In this document: positions 50,957-58,329 of the stretch, one piece after another
Numbering within the stretch: position 1 is the first letter of the stretch
How the letters are laid out: every line of letters starts with the position of its first letter
NCBI RefSeq assembly: GCF_000009905.1
Contig: NC_006177.1
Location: 1,860,001 to 1,924,000 of the forward strand
DNA length: 64,000 bases
Source of the DNA: Symbiobacterium thermophilum IAM 14863
GTDB taxonomy: Bacteria > Bacillota > Sulfobacillia > Symbiobacteriales > Symbiobacteriaceae
Direction: 5' to 3'
Program-made: the position numbers and the translations under genes
Notes under the pieces: model-generated
What the model saw: the letters and a program-made list of their open reading frames with translations, nothing else
What the model was told of the DNA's origin: nothing
Database searches by the model: none

Positions 50957-51145
50957 TCAGCGGTGCGGATCGCCCCAGCGGCCGGCCCGACCCGTCCGCC
51001 CGGGGGTTCCGTCACCGGGTTCCAGCTCGGAACCGACCTCGAAGTTGGACTTGGCTTCTGCGTCGCGCCAGCCGCCCCGACGTTGGGCGAGAATCCGCCG
51101 CAGCCCCTGCCCCGCCTTTAGCTTGCCGATCTTGTTGCCCGGCAT
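50957..51145 (-). CDS. small basic protein with a near-ideal ribosome binding site
   Basis: This 62-residue protein (MPGNKIGKLKAGQGLRRILA at the start, SNFEVGSELEPGDG later) is not recognised. GAGGAGGTG lies five bases before the ATG, which is hard to explain by chance. Its basic N-terminus and Gly-rich, polar end recall small spore proteins, but no signature is present. It lies next to the 230-bp repeat array. Confidence 0.5.
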   Translation of the reverse strand: MPGNKIGKLKAGQGLRRILAQRRGGWRDAEAKSNFEVGSELEPGDGTPGRTGRAGRWGDPHR

Positions 51146-51223
51146 ATGCACACCTCCTCGTGCCGTAGTTTTCCCGCGCGGCGGGCAGGATCATGGCATG
51201 CGGGCCGGGAGAGGTCGCCGATC

Positions 51224-51808
51224 CTTGCGCCACAGGCAGGTTCAGGCTCGCGTTCCACGCTGACCTTGTCTCAGGCGGCATTCACGAAAGTACACGTTCA
51301 TGTCAACGAAGGCAGCCCGCTCAGGATTGCACGACGATGAGGCTGCTCCTCCGCAGCTCTTCGCCCAGGTTGGCTGTGCATCAACCGGGCTCGACGAACT
51401 GGGCAGGCCGTGTCCCCGGTCTCATGGAAACGATGGTGCACTTTTCCACGCCCCTTGCGCCACAGGCAGTTTCAGGGCCGCGTCTTCCGCGGTCCTTGTC
51501 GGACGCGGCCTTCACCAAAGTACACATTCGTGGCAACGAAGCCAGCCCGCGCTGGGTCGGACGACGAGGACGCTGTTCGTCCCAACCTCTCCGGCCCGTT
51601 CACCTGTGCACCGGCCGGGCTCGACAGACTGAGCGGGCCGTGCGGCCGGTCTCATCGCAACGAATGTGCAATTTCCCGCACGCCTTGCGCAACAGGCCGT
51701 CTCAGGCTCGCGTCTCCCGCAGTCCTTGTCGCACGCAGTCTTCACCGAAGTGCACATTCGTTGCGACGGCGGCAGACCGACTCCTTCCAACCGACGCTGG
51801 TTGTGCAG
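51224..51808. repeat. array of three 230-bp tandem repeats
   Basis: Units start at 51224, 51454 and 51684, so the period is exactly 230 bases. The first 96 bases of units 1 and 2, and of 2 and 3, each agree at about 78 of 96 positions without any gap; the third unit decays after about 125 bases. CCTTGTC, ACATTCGT and, in the first two, CCGGGCTCGAC are conserved. The period is not a multiple of three, and no frame is shared, so the array is probably not coding. Neighbouring units contain arms of a hairpin (51655-51670 with 51751-51766). Confidence 0.85.
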
Positions 51809-51914
51809 GGATGAACGTCGATGCAAGCCGCCATGCTAGCGGTGTCGCCGACACTTCCGGGTCGGTCCTGACCGCCTCAGCACGAGCAGGCACTCCGTAA
51901 CCCACGCACACGCC

Positions 51915-51986
51915 ACGGTTCCGGCGGTGCCCGTGACGGCGGTTGCTGCGGTTCCCGTAAGGGCAGTTCCGGCGATGCCCGTGTGG
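51915..51986. repeat. three tandem 24-bp units
   Basis: Units at 51915-51938, 51939-51962 and 51963-51986 share GGTTCC/GCAGTTCC, GCGGT and CCCGT elements. In one plus-strand frame they spell VPAVPVTA, VAAVPVRA and VPAMPV, but no start signal is convincing. Confidence 0.7.
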
Positions 51987-52092
51987 TGCCATCGCCAGGT
52001 GGAAGACACGGGCGGTCCTGCGCATGGCGGCCGCCGGGCGCAGGGCCCGGCGGCCGCCAGATGCACGGCTACGTTGTACCCCCAAGTCCGTC

Positions 52093-52998
52093 CTACCGCG
52101 TCGGAATCGTGACGTTGTACCGCTGCTCCAGCAGCGACAGGAACGCCCGCACCGCCTCGCTGCGCCGCTCGCCCCGCCGCAGGATCAGCGACGTGGTCCG
52201 GCTGAGGCGCGGCAGCCCCGGCACGTTCAGCCGCACCAGCTGCCCCGAGATCAGCTCCCGCTGCACCGCCGACACCGGCTCCAGGGCGATCCCGAAGCCC
52301 AGCGCGACCATCGTCTTGATCGCCTCGTGGTTGTCGAACTCCATCACGAACTGCGGCTGGATGCCCATCTCCTCCAGCACCTGGTCCGTGGTCATACGGA
52401 AGCGGGCGCCGCGCACGTAGCCGATGAACGGCAGCTGCGCCAGATCGGCGTTGCTGACCACCGGCGGCAGATCGGCGGCGAAGCTGGGGCCTGCGACCAC
52501 CACCAGCGGATCCTCAAACAGCGGCACCACCTCGATGCGCTCGTGTACCTGCGGCGTCGTGACGAGCCCCACGTCCACCTCGCCGTGCAGGAGCATCGTC
52601 ACCGTCTCCCGGTTGTTCCCGGTCTTCACGTTGATCTTCACCCGCGGGTGCTCCCGCACGTACGCCGCCAGGAGCTCCGGCAGGGTAAACAGGCCGATCG
52701 TGTGCACGCAACCCACCGTCACGCTGCCGCTGCCGGGCGAGCGGTACTCCCGTACCGCCTCCTCGCACCGCTGCACCAGGTGGATCACCTGGCGGGCGTA
52801 GTCGTATACCAGCTCCCCCACCGGGGTGAGGTGGACCCGCTTGCCTTGCCGGGTGAACAGCTGCACCTGCAGGTAGTCTTCCAGGGCCCCCACCTGCTTG
52901 GTGACCGACGGCTGGGTCAGGTTCAGCACTTGCGCGGCGCGGGTGAACGACCCTTCCTCCACGACGCGGCAGAAGGTGGTCAGGTGCTGCAGCAGCAT
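52093..52998 (-). CDS. LysR-family transcriptional regulator
   Basis: The protein has the N-terminal winged helix-turn-helix (FCRVVEEGSFTRAAQVLNLT, then QPSVTKQVGALEDYLQVQLF) and the effector-binding domain typical of LysR regulators (301 residues). The target and inducer are unknown; the next gene on either side is not an obvious metabolic partner. ATG 52998 follows GGAGGGGGAG. A promoter is seen at 53086-53114, inside the end of the upstream gene. Confidence 0.93.
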   Translation of the reverse strand: MLLQHLTTFCRVVEEGSFTRAAQVLNLTQPSVTKQVGALEDYLQVQLFTRQGKRVHLTPVGELVYDYARQVIHLVQRCEEAVREYRSPGSGSVTVGCVHTIGLFTLPELLAAYVREHPRVKINVKTGNNRETVTMLLHGEVDVGLVTTPQVHERIEVVPLFEDPLVVVAGPSFAADLPPVVSNADLAQLPFIGYVRGARFRMTTDQVLEEMGIQPQFVMEFDNHEAIKTMVALGFGIALEPVSAVQRELISGQLVRLNVPGLPRLSRTTSLILRRGERRSEAVRAFLSLLEQRYNVTIPTR

Positions 52999-53054
52999 CG
53001 AACTCCCCCTCCGGGTCGGCCCTCGCATCGCCGGCGAGATCCGATTCGCACAAA

Positions 53055-53085
53055 GAATGGGAAGGCGCATGTTGCCTTCCCATTC
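53055..53085 (-). terminator. terminator of the MoxR-DUF58-DUF4129 operon
   Basis: GAATGGGAAGGC (53055-53066) and GCCTTCCCATTC (53074-53085) form a perfect 12-bp stem with a seven-base loop, followed on the minus strand by TTTGTG. Confidence 0.8.
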
Positions 53086-53114
53086 ATTATAAGTTAAGGC
53101 GATTACACAGTGAA
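53086..53114 (-). promoter_or_regulatory. putative lysR promoter
   Basis: TTCACT (53114-53109) and a perfect TATAAT (53091-53086) have a 17-base spacer on the minus strand. The expected start of transcription lies within the terminator hairpin, so lysR mRNA would escape it. Confidence 0.6.
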
Positions 53115-54494
53115 GTCCCGTTCGCAACTGGCCTCCCAAAGCGCTGCGGCCTCTGCAACCGTCTCCGCATCCGGCGGCCGGCTGCCGTAGCGCTCCTGGT
53201 TGTAGACCGCGGTCACGGCGTCGACCGCGTCGGCAGCCCGAGGCTGCGCGCCGGCCAGCGCCGACCGATACGCGTTGGGGGTCTCGGCCGGCCGCCGGGG
53301 GCGCACCCGCGAGGAACCCCACCGCTGCAGCCGCCGGTAAAGCTCCCGGGCGCTGCCGGGCGGAACCGGTTCCTCCCCGGCGCCGTCTCCCACCGCCCCT
53401 GCGGTTCGGCGCGCTTGCAGCAGCCCCCGCAGGTCCTGCCAGAGCGAGGCCCAGAAGCCGAGGTTGGTCCGCTCCTCGTCCACCTCGGACGTGCGCCGCC
53501 GCACGGCGCTCATGCGCCACAGCAGCAGGGCCGCCAGCGCTACCGCCACCAGGATCAACCCGGCCTTCAGCACGGGCTCCAGATCCAGCTGCGCCCCGGC
53601 ATCCGGGGGCAGGTCGGGCGGGCCCGGCGCAACGTCCTCGCCTCCCCCCTGCTCCGTCGGCTCCTGCTGGGATGCCAGCCACTTCAGCAGGTTGAACAGA
53701 GGCTCCAGGAGCATGGCGACGCCCATGGCGAGATACGCTGCGACCTGGACCAGGACGTTGTAGACCGGCGCCACGAGCCGGCCGACCGCGCGCAGGAGCG
53801 TCGCCACCCGGTCCACCGTCAGCACAGCGGACGCCGCGACCGTCCCGGCGAGCAGGGCCAGCACGAAGCCGGTCACAGCGGGGGATGTGGGCTCCGCGGC
53901 CTGCTCCTCCGCATCGAAGGCGCCCAGCAGAGCCCGCTCCCGGGTCAGGATCAACAGCGAGAGGCCGGCCCCGAACAGCAGCACCACGGACCATCCCAGT
54001 ACCAGTTGCACCGGGCCGGACCGCGCCTCGCCCAGCAGCAGGAGACACACGATGCCGGCCAGCTGCCCGCCGAACAGCCGCCACGCCCGCTCGAAGAGGC
54101 GGCCGTACTCCAGCCCCTCCAGGGCGCAGCTGGCCCCGGCGTACCAGAGGTAAACGGCCACGGGCACGAAGGCCAGCGCCGGGTTGAGGCCGAACACCCC
54201 GGTCCGCAGCGGCGCCGGCAGGAGGGCGTACGCCGCCAGGTAGGCCAGGGCGGCGCCCGCCACCAGGGCCCCGACGCGCGCGGGGCGCGCGTCGCCCCGG
54301 CTTCCCGACTCCCACACCGCCGCGGTCAGGAAGACGGCGAGCGGCAGCCACGCACCGGGCACAGCCTCGAACCAGCCCGCCTCACCGTCCGCCGCGTAGA
54401 GGAAAAGCATCCACGGGAGGGCCGCCGCGGTCTCCACCAGCGCGGCCAACAGCCACCGGACCCAGAGGCCCCTACTCCGCCAGAACCGCGCCAT
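53103..54494 (-). CDS. DUF4129-domain membrane protein
   Basis: The 463-residue protein has about ten membrane helices, a proline-rich extracytoplasmic loop (near residues 280-305) and a C-terminal cytosolic DUF4129 domain (ARELYRRLQRWGSSRVRPRR, then ETPNAYRSALAG). DUF4129 normally ends transglutaminase-like wall-associated proteins, but no transglutaminase domain is present here. ATG 54494 follows GAGGAGGGG. It overlaps the DUF58 gene by 23 bases and ends the MoxR operon. Confidence 0.85.
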   Translation of the reverse strand: MARFWRSRGLWVRWLLAALVETAAALPWMLFLYAADGEAGWFEAVPGAWLPLAVFLTAAVWESGSRGDARPARVGALVAGAALAYLAAYALLPAPLRTGVFGLNPALAFVPVAVYLWYAGASCALEGLEYGRLFERAWRLFGGQLAGIVCLLLLGEARSGPVQLVLGWSVVLLFGAGLSLLILTRERALLGAFDAEEQAAEPTSPAVTGFVLALLAGTVAASAVLTVDRVATLLRAVGRLVAPVYNVLVQVAAYLAMGVAMLLEPLFNLLKWLASQQEPTEQGGGEDVAPGPPDLPPDAGAQLDLEPVLKAGLILVAVALAALLLWRMSAVRRRTSEVDEERTNLGFWASLWQDLRGLLQARRTAGAVGDGAGEEPVPPGSARELYRRLQRWGSSRVRPRRPAETPNAYRSALAGAQPRAADAVDAVTAVYNQERYGSRPPDAETVAEAAALWEASCERDFTV

Positions 54495-55698
54495 GCAGCC
54501 CCTCCTCTCCGCCCACGCGGTAGACCCGGACCCCCGGCAGCTCCGGCACCGGCTCCGCCTCCGGCCCGGTCACCACCAGGGTCACGGGGCGGCCGGACCG
54601 CTGGGCGCGCAGGACCGCGCCCGCCAGGTCGACGCCCACCTGCCGGGTGATCACCACCAGCGAGGTGCCGTACGGCAGCGCCGGCACTTCCGCGGCCATC
54701 AACTCCCAGAGGGGCTGGGGCGATCCCGTCTGCAGCCGGGCGAGCCCCTCCAGGGCCTGGACCAGCACGCCGTCTCCGCGGGCCGGCGGCAGATGCAGGC
54801 TGAAGCCCCACCCGTACACGAGGCCGTTGGCGTAGAGGCCCACCGGCAGGGCGTGCTCGTGGGCCCAGCCCACGATCGAGGCCGCCAGGGTCACGCCAGC
54901 CTCCAGGGCGTCCGCGTCGTCGCCCTCCCAGAAGCGTTCGTACGACCACGTGTTCAGGAAGACCGCCAGCCCCAGGCTGGCGGACGGGTCCAGCAGCCGC
55001 ACCTGCAGCTCGCCGGTCGCGGCCGTCGCCTTCCAGTGCACCTGGTTCAGCGGGTCCCCGGGCCGGTACTCGCGTACCCCCGCGAACCGGAGGGGGTCCG
55101 CGAAGAGCCGGTCCCGGGACGCCAGGTCGCCGAACGGTCGCTGCGCCGGCAGCCCGACCTCCTCCAGCGGCACCACCCGCGGATAGACGATCAACAGGTC
55201 GGACGGTGCGACCTCCATGCGCTGCTCGGCCCACCCGAACGGGTCGCCCGCGGCCACCACCGCGGGCCCCAGGCGGTAGGCCCCGCGCCGCGCGGCCCGC
55301 ACCGTTAAGCGCCGCTCCACCCGCTGGTACCAGCCGAGGCTGAAGCGCATCCGCAGCCTCCCGCGGGCCCGGCTCTGGAAGTGCAGGCGCCGGGACTCCA
55401 CCTCCAGCGCCACGGGCACCGACTCCTCCACGACGAGGTAGGTCAGCGGCAGGACCTTCCGGTTGGTCACGGTGACCGTGAGCGTGACCGGCTCGCCCGG
55501 GAAGCACCGGTTCTGCTGGAAGTGCCGCTCGTACGTGAGCCGGCTGAGGCCGAACCGCCGCCACAGGGCTACCACGCCCGCCACCAGCGCAACGAGGCCT
55601 GCCGCCAGCAGCAGTAGGCCGCTACGGAGCCAGAGCGCCGCGAGCAGCAGGGCAGCTGCGCCCAGCCACTGCAGCCCGGATCCGCTGCCCAGGCGCAC
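54472..55698 (-). CDS. DUF58-domain membrane-anchored protein
   Basis: Two N-terminal helices (residues 8-46) anchor a vWA-like domain of the DUF58 type, with the signature EYRPGDPLNQVHWKATA and the preceding FAGVREYRPGD. DUF58 proteins work with MoxR ATPases as a chaperone-like pair. The length of 408 residues is typical. The start codon follows the moxR stop directly, so expression is tightly coupled. Confidence 0.9.
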   Translation of the reverse strand: MRLGSGSGLQWLGAAALLLAALWLRSGLLLLAAGLVALVAGVVALWRRFGLSRLTYERHFQQNRCFPGEPVTLTVTVTNRKVLPLTYLVVEESVPVALEVESRRLHFQSRARGRLRMRFSLGWYQRVERRLTVRAARRGAYRLGPAVVAAGDPFGWAEQRMEVAPSDLLIVYPRVVPLEEVGLPAQRPFGDLASRDRLFADPLRFAGVREYRPGDPLNQVHWKATAATGELQVRLLDPSASLGLAVFLNTWSYERFWEGDDADALEAGVTLAASIVGWAHEHALPVGLYANGLVYGWGFSLHLPPARGDGVLVQALEGLARLQTGSPQPLWELMAAEVPALPYGTSLVVITRQVGVDLAGAVLRAQRSGRPVTLVVTGPEAEPVPELPGVRVYRVGGEEGLHGAVLAE

Positions 55699-56658
55699 CT
55701 ACACCGCCCCCTTCGGCACCGGTTCCGCGGGGACCGGCGTGGCCGCGAGGATCCCATCCAGCACTTCGGCGGCGCCGCGCCCCCGCAGCCGCAGCTGGGT
55801 GGACGTCACGAGCCGGTGGGCCAGCACCGGCCGGGCCAGGTACTGCACGTCGTCCGGGAGGACGTAGTCGCGCCCCCGCACCGCCGCCAGGGCCTGGCTC
55901 GCCCGCAGCAGGGCCAGCGTGCCCCGGGGGCTGACTCCCAGCTCGATGCCCTCGGCGCTGCGGGTCGCGCGGGCCAGGTCCACGATGTACTGTTGAACCG
56001 GCCGCGCCACGTGCACCTGGGGCACCGCCTGCTGGAGCGCGAGGATCTCGTCGGCCGTGGCGACCGGCGCGAGCTCCCGGTAGGGGTCGCCGCTGCGGAA
56101 GCGGTCCAGCATCGCCATCTCCTCGTCGGCCGACGGGTACCCGGCAGGCAGCTTCAGCAGGAACCGGTCCAGCTGCGCCTCGGGCAGCGGGAAGGTGCCC
56201 TCCTGCTCCACCGGGTTCTGCGTCGCCAGCACGAGGAAGGGGCGAGCCAGCGGCCGCGTGACGCCCTCCACCGTCACTTGCCGCTCCTCCATGCACTCCA
56301 GGAGGGCCGACTGGGTGCGGGGCGTCGCGCGGTTGATCTCATCGGCCAGCAGCACCTGCGCGAACACGGGTCCCGGGCGGAACTCAAACTCGCCCGTCTT
56401 CTGGTTGAAATAGGAGAGGCCCGTCACGTCGGAAGGCAGCAGGTCCGGGGTAAACTGGATGCGGCGGAACGTCACGTCCAGCGACCGGGCCAGCGACTTC
56501 GCCAGCATCGTCTTGCCCGTCCCCGGCACGTCCTCGATGAGCACGTGGCCACCGGCCGCCAGCGCCACCAGTAGCAGTTCGATGACGTCGGCCTTGCCCA
56601 CCATGACCTTCTCCATATTGGCGCGGATCCGTGCCGCCAGCGCTGCCATCTGCTCCAT
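55699..56658 (-). CDS. MoxR-family AAA+ ATPase
   Basis: MoxR ATPases remodel partner proteins such as the DUF58 protein encoded next. Walker A is EDVPGTGKTMLAKSLA, Walker B is QVLLADEINRATPRTQSALL, and ATQNPVEQEGTFPLPEAQLD is the MoxR sensor 1 region. ATG 56658 is preceded by GGGAGG. The protein has 319 residues. It is the first gene of the three-gene operon. Confidence 0.95.
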   Translation of the reverse strand: MEQMAALAARIRANMEKVMVGKADVIELLLVALAAGGHVLIEDVPGTGKTMLAKSLARSLDVTFRRIQFTPDLLPSDVTGLSYFNQKTGEFEFRPGPVFAQVLLADEINRATPRTQSALLECMEERQVTVEGVTRPLARPFLVLATQNPVEQEGTFPLPEAQLDRFLLKLPAGYPSADEEMAMLDRFRSGDPYRELAPVATADEILALQQAVPQVHVARPVQQYIVDLARATRSAEGIELGVSPRGTLALLRASQALAAVRGRDYVLPDDVQYLARPVLAHRLVTSTQLRLRGRGAAEVLDGILAATPVPAEPVPKGAV

Positions 56659-56774
56659 ATCGCTGCCTCCCTGAACATACCCATTTCTGTACTTATTCCA
56701 AAGGACGTGACGGTGGCATGAATCGTTCAGGGAAAGTGAAGACTAACATTAGGAAGCGGGTGTCACCTGAAACC

Positions 56775-56803
56775 TTCACTTGGCGTGCCGTGGCTGGTAC
56801 AAT
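56775..56803 (+). promoter_or_regulatory. putative promoter of the 65-residue protein gene
   Basis: TTCACT (56775-56780) and TACAAT (56798-56803) are 17 bases apart; the gene starts 33 bases further on. Confidence 0.6.
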
Positions 56804-56836
56804 GGCCTCAGAAGGAGCGAACAGGAGGTGGAGCTC

Positions 56837-57034
56837 GTGACCGTGAAGCGCAAGCAGATCCGGAACGGTGGCTCCGTCCTGAGCCTCAGAGCAGTCGTCC
56901 CCGAGGGCTGGCGGGACGAACCCCCGGCCTTCGTCGGTGATCCGTTCTTCGACTGGGAATCCCGCCCTGAACCTCCTCGTCCCGACCGGCAGATCCGACT
57001 GGGCGTTAAGCAGTCCAAACGTCCGCAGACATAG
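56837..57034 (+). CDS. small protein of unknown function
   Basis: The 65-residue protein starts MTVKRKQIRNGGSVLSLRAV and has a proline-rich, charged second half. Neither a family nor a localisation signal is recognised. GTG 56837 has AGGAGGTGG five bases upstream and a fitting promoter. A strong hairpin follows only six bases after the stop. It stands alone between the MoxR operon and the convergent coiled-coil gene. Confidence 0.6.
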   Translation: MTVKRKQIRNGGSVLSLRAVVPEGWRDEPPAFVGDPFFDWESRPEPPRPDRQIRLGVKQSKRPQT

Positions 57035-57040
57035 AGTGCG

Positions 57041-57068
57041 GCGCCCCCGGGGAGACCCCCGGGGGCGC
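57041..57068. terminator. terminator after the 65-residue protein gene
   Basis: GCGCCCCCGGGG (57041-57052) and CCCCGGGGGCGC (57057-57068) pair perfectly, followed by TTCG. Confidence 0.7.
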
Positions 57069-57105
57069 TTCGCGTTGGTGGCCGCGGGCGCCGCGCGCCC
57101 TGCAG

Positions 57106-57396
57106 CTACCCGGAGGAGACATCGGTCTGCCGGCGCAGGGACTCCTCCAGGCGCACGATGCGGATGTTCCGCTCCAGCACCGCCCGGGCGAACCGCGCGG
57201 TCTTCCGCTGCAGCCGGCCGTTCTCCGCCTCCAGCCGGGCAACCAAGGCGCGCCGCTCACGCTCCTGCGCGGCCAGCAGGTTCATCAGGATCCGGCGGCT
57301 GGTCCGAAGCCCCCGGATGCGCTCCTCCAGCAGCCGGGTCCGCTCCTCCAGCGCCCGGATCCGGTCGCGCAGGGCCTGCACCTCGTCGTACCCCAC
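57106..57396 (-). CDS. small coiled-coil protein
   Basis: Almost all 96 residues form heptad-like helices rich in Arg, Glu and Leu (RDRIRALEERTRLLEERIRG, RALVARLEAENGRLQRKTA). It is probably a dimeric coiled coil. GTG 57396 has GGAGGGGGG five bases upstream. No family can be named from coiled-coil sequence alone. Confidence 0.6.
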   Translation of the reverse strand: MGYDEVQALRDRIRALEERTRLLEERIRGLRTSRRILMNLLAAQERERRALVARLEAENGRLQRKTARFARAVLERNIRIVRLEESLRRQTDVSSG

Positions 57397-57453
57397 GTTC
57401 GCCCCCCTCCGGTCGCGTTGGCTCCTGGCTAGTTTACCTCCTGCGGAGAGAGA

Positions 57454-58329
57454 TTATGCCAGCGACCCGCGCGACCGCTGGTACCAGAGGGAGAGCGCCT
57501 TCAGCCTTTCCACCACGTCCATCCCCACGTTGACCGTGCCCGGCACCACCGTGCGGGTCCCCTGCGGGCCGTGGCTGTCGGTGCCGCCAGTGACGACGAG
57601 GCCTGCGTCGTGGCCCCAGCGGGCGTAGAACTGGCGCTGCAGCTCGCTGTGGTCCGTGTGGTAGGCCTCGATGCCCATGACCCCGGCGGCGATCGCCTCC
57701 CGCACCCACCGGTCGTCCCCGATCAGCCCGGGGTGCGCCAGCACCGGCACACCGCCCGCCTGCCTGACGACGGCGATCGCCTCCGCCGGCTCCAGCTTGG
57801 GACGCGGCACGTAGGCCGGCCGACCCTGGGCCAGGAATCGCTCGAACGCTTCCTTGAGGGTGCGCACGATCCCCAGGTCCACCAGCTCCGCGGCGATGTG
57901 CGGGCGCCCCACGGACTCCCCGCCCCGGGCGAGGATCCGCTCCAGCGACACATCGGCGTAGCCCAGCGCGTGCAGCTTCGCCACCGCCTCCTCCACCCGC
58001 TTCCGCCGCCCGCCCCGCATGCGGCGCAGCAGATCAGCCATCCCCGGGTCCTCCGGGTCGAAGTAGTACGCGAGGATGTGCACTTCGGTCCCGCCCACCT
58101 CGGTGGAGAGCTCACATCCGGGCACCAGCTCGATGCCTGCCTCCTCCGCGGCCTCCTTCGCCTCGGCCCAGCCGGCGATGGTGTCGTGGTCCGTGATGCC
58201 CACGGCGGCCAGCCCCTGGCTGGCCGCCCATCGCACCTGCTCCGCCGGGGTCAGCGTCCCGTCGGAGGCGGTGGTGTGGTTGTGCAGGTCCGCGCGCCCC
58301 TGAGGCGGCGGCATCGGAATCCGCACCAT
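57454..58329 (-). CDS. PHP-domain phosphatase (TrpH-like)
   Basis: The PHP metal-binding motifs are complete: DLHNHTTASDG, GITDHDTIAGW, the His of RPHIAAEL, PVLAHPG and the final TGGTDSHGP. TrpH-like proteins hydrolyse 3',5'-nucleoside bisphosphates or the 5' end of small RNA fragments. Length is 291 residues. The ATG follows the stop codon of pepA without a gap, so the two are coupled. Confidence 0.92.
   Translation of the reverse strand: MVRIPMPPPQGRADLHNHTTASDGTLTPAEQVRWAASQGLAAVGITDHDTIAGWAEAKEAAEEAGIELVPGCELSTEVGGTEVHILAYYFDPEDPGMADLLRRMRGGRRKRVEEAVAKLHALGYADVSLERILARGGESVGRPHIAAELVDLGIVRTLKEAFERFLAQGRPAYVPRPKLEPAEAIAVVRQAGGVPVLAHPGLIGDDRWVREAIAAGVMGIEAYHTDHSELQRQFYARWGHDAGLVVTGGTDSHGPQGTRTVVPGTVNVGMDVVERLKALSLWYQRSRGSLA

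Larger units (their letters stand above)
51146..52092. other. gene-poor segment of about 950 bases
   Basis: Apart from the 230-bp array and a 24-bp tandem repeat, no gene with a credible ribosome binding site or family resemblance is visible on either strand. It is the longest gene-free stretch in the window. Confidence 0.6.

Noticed and set aside
51193-51900. A 235-codon plus-strand frame through the 230-bp array
   Set aside because: The repeat period is not a multiple of three, so homologous segments are read in different frames; a selected protein would not show this.
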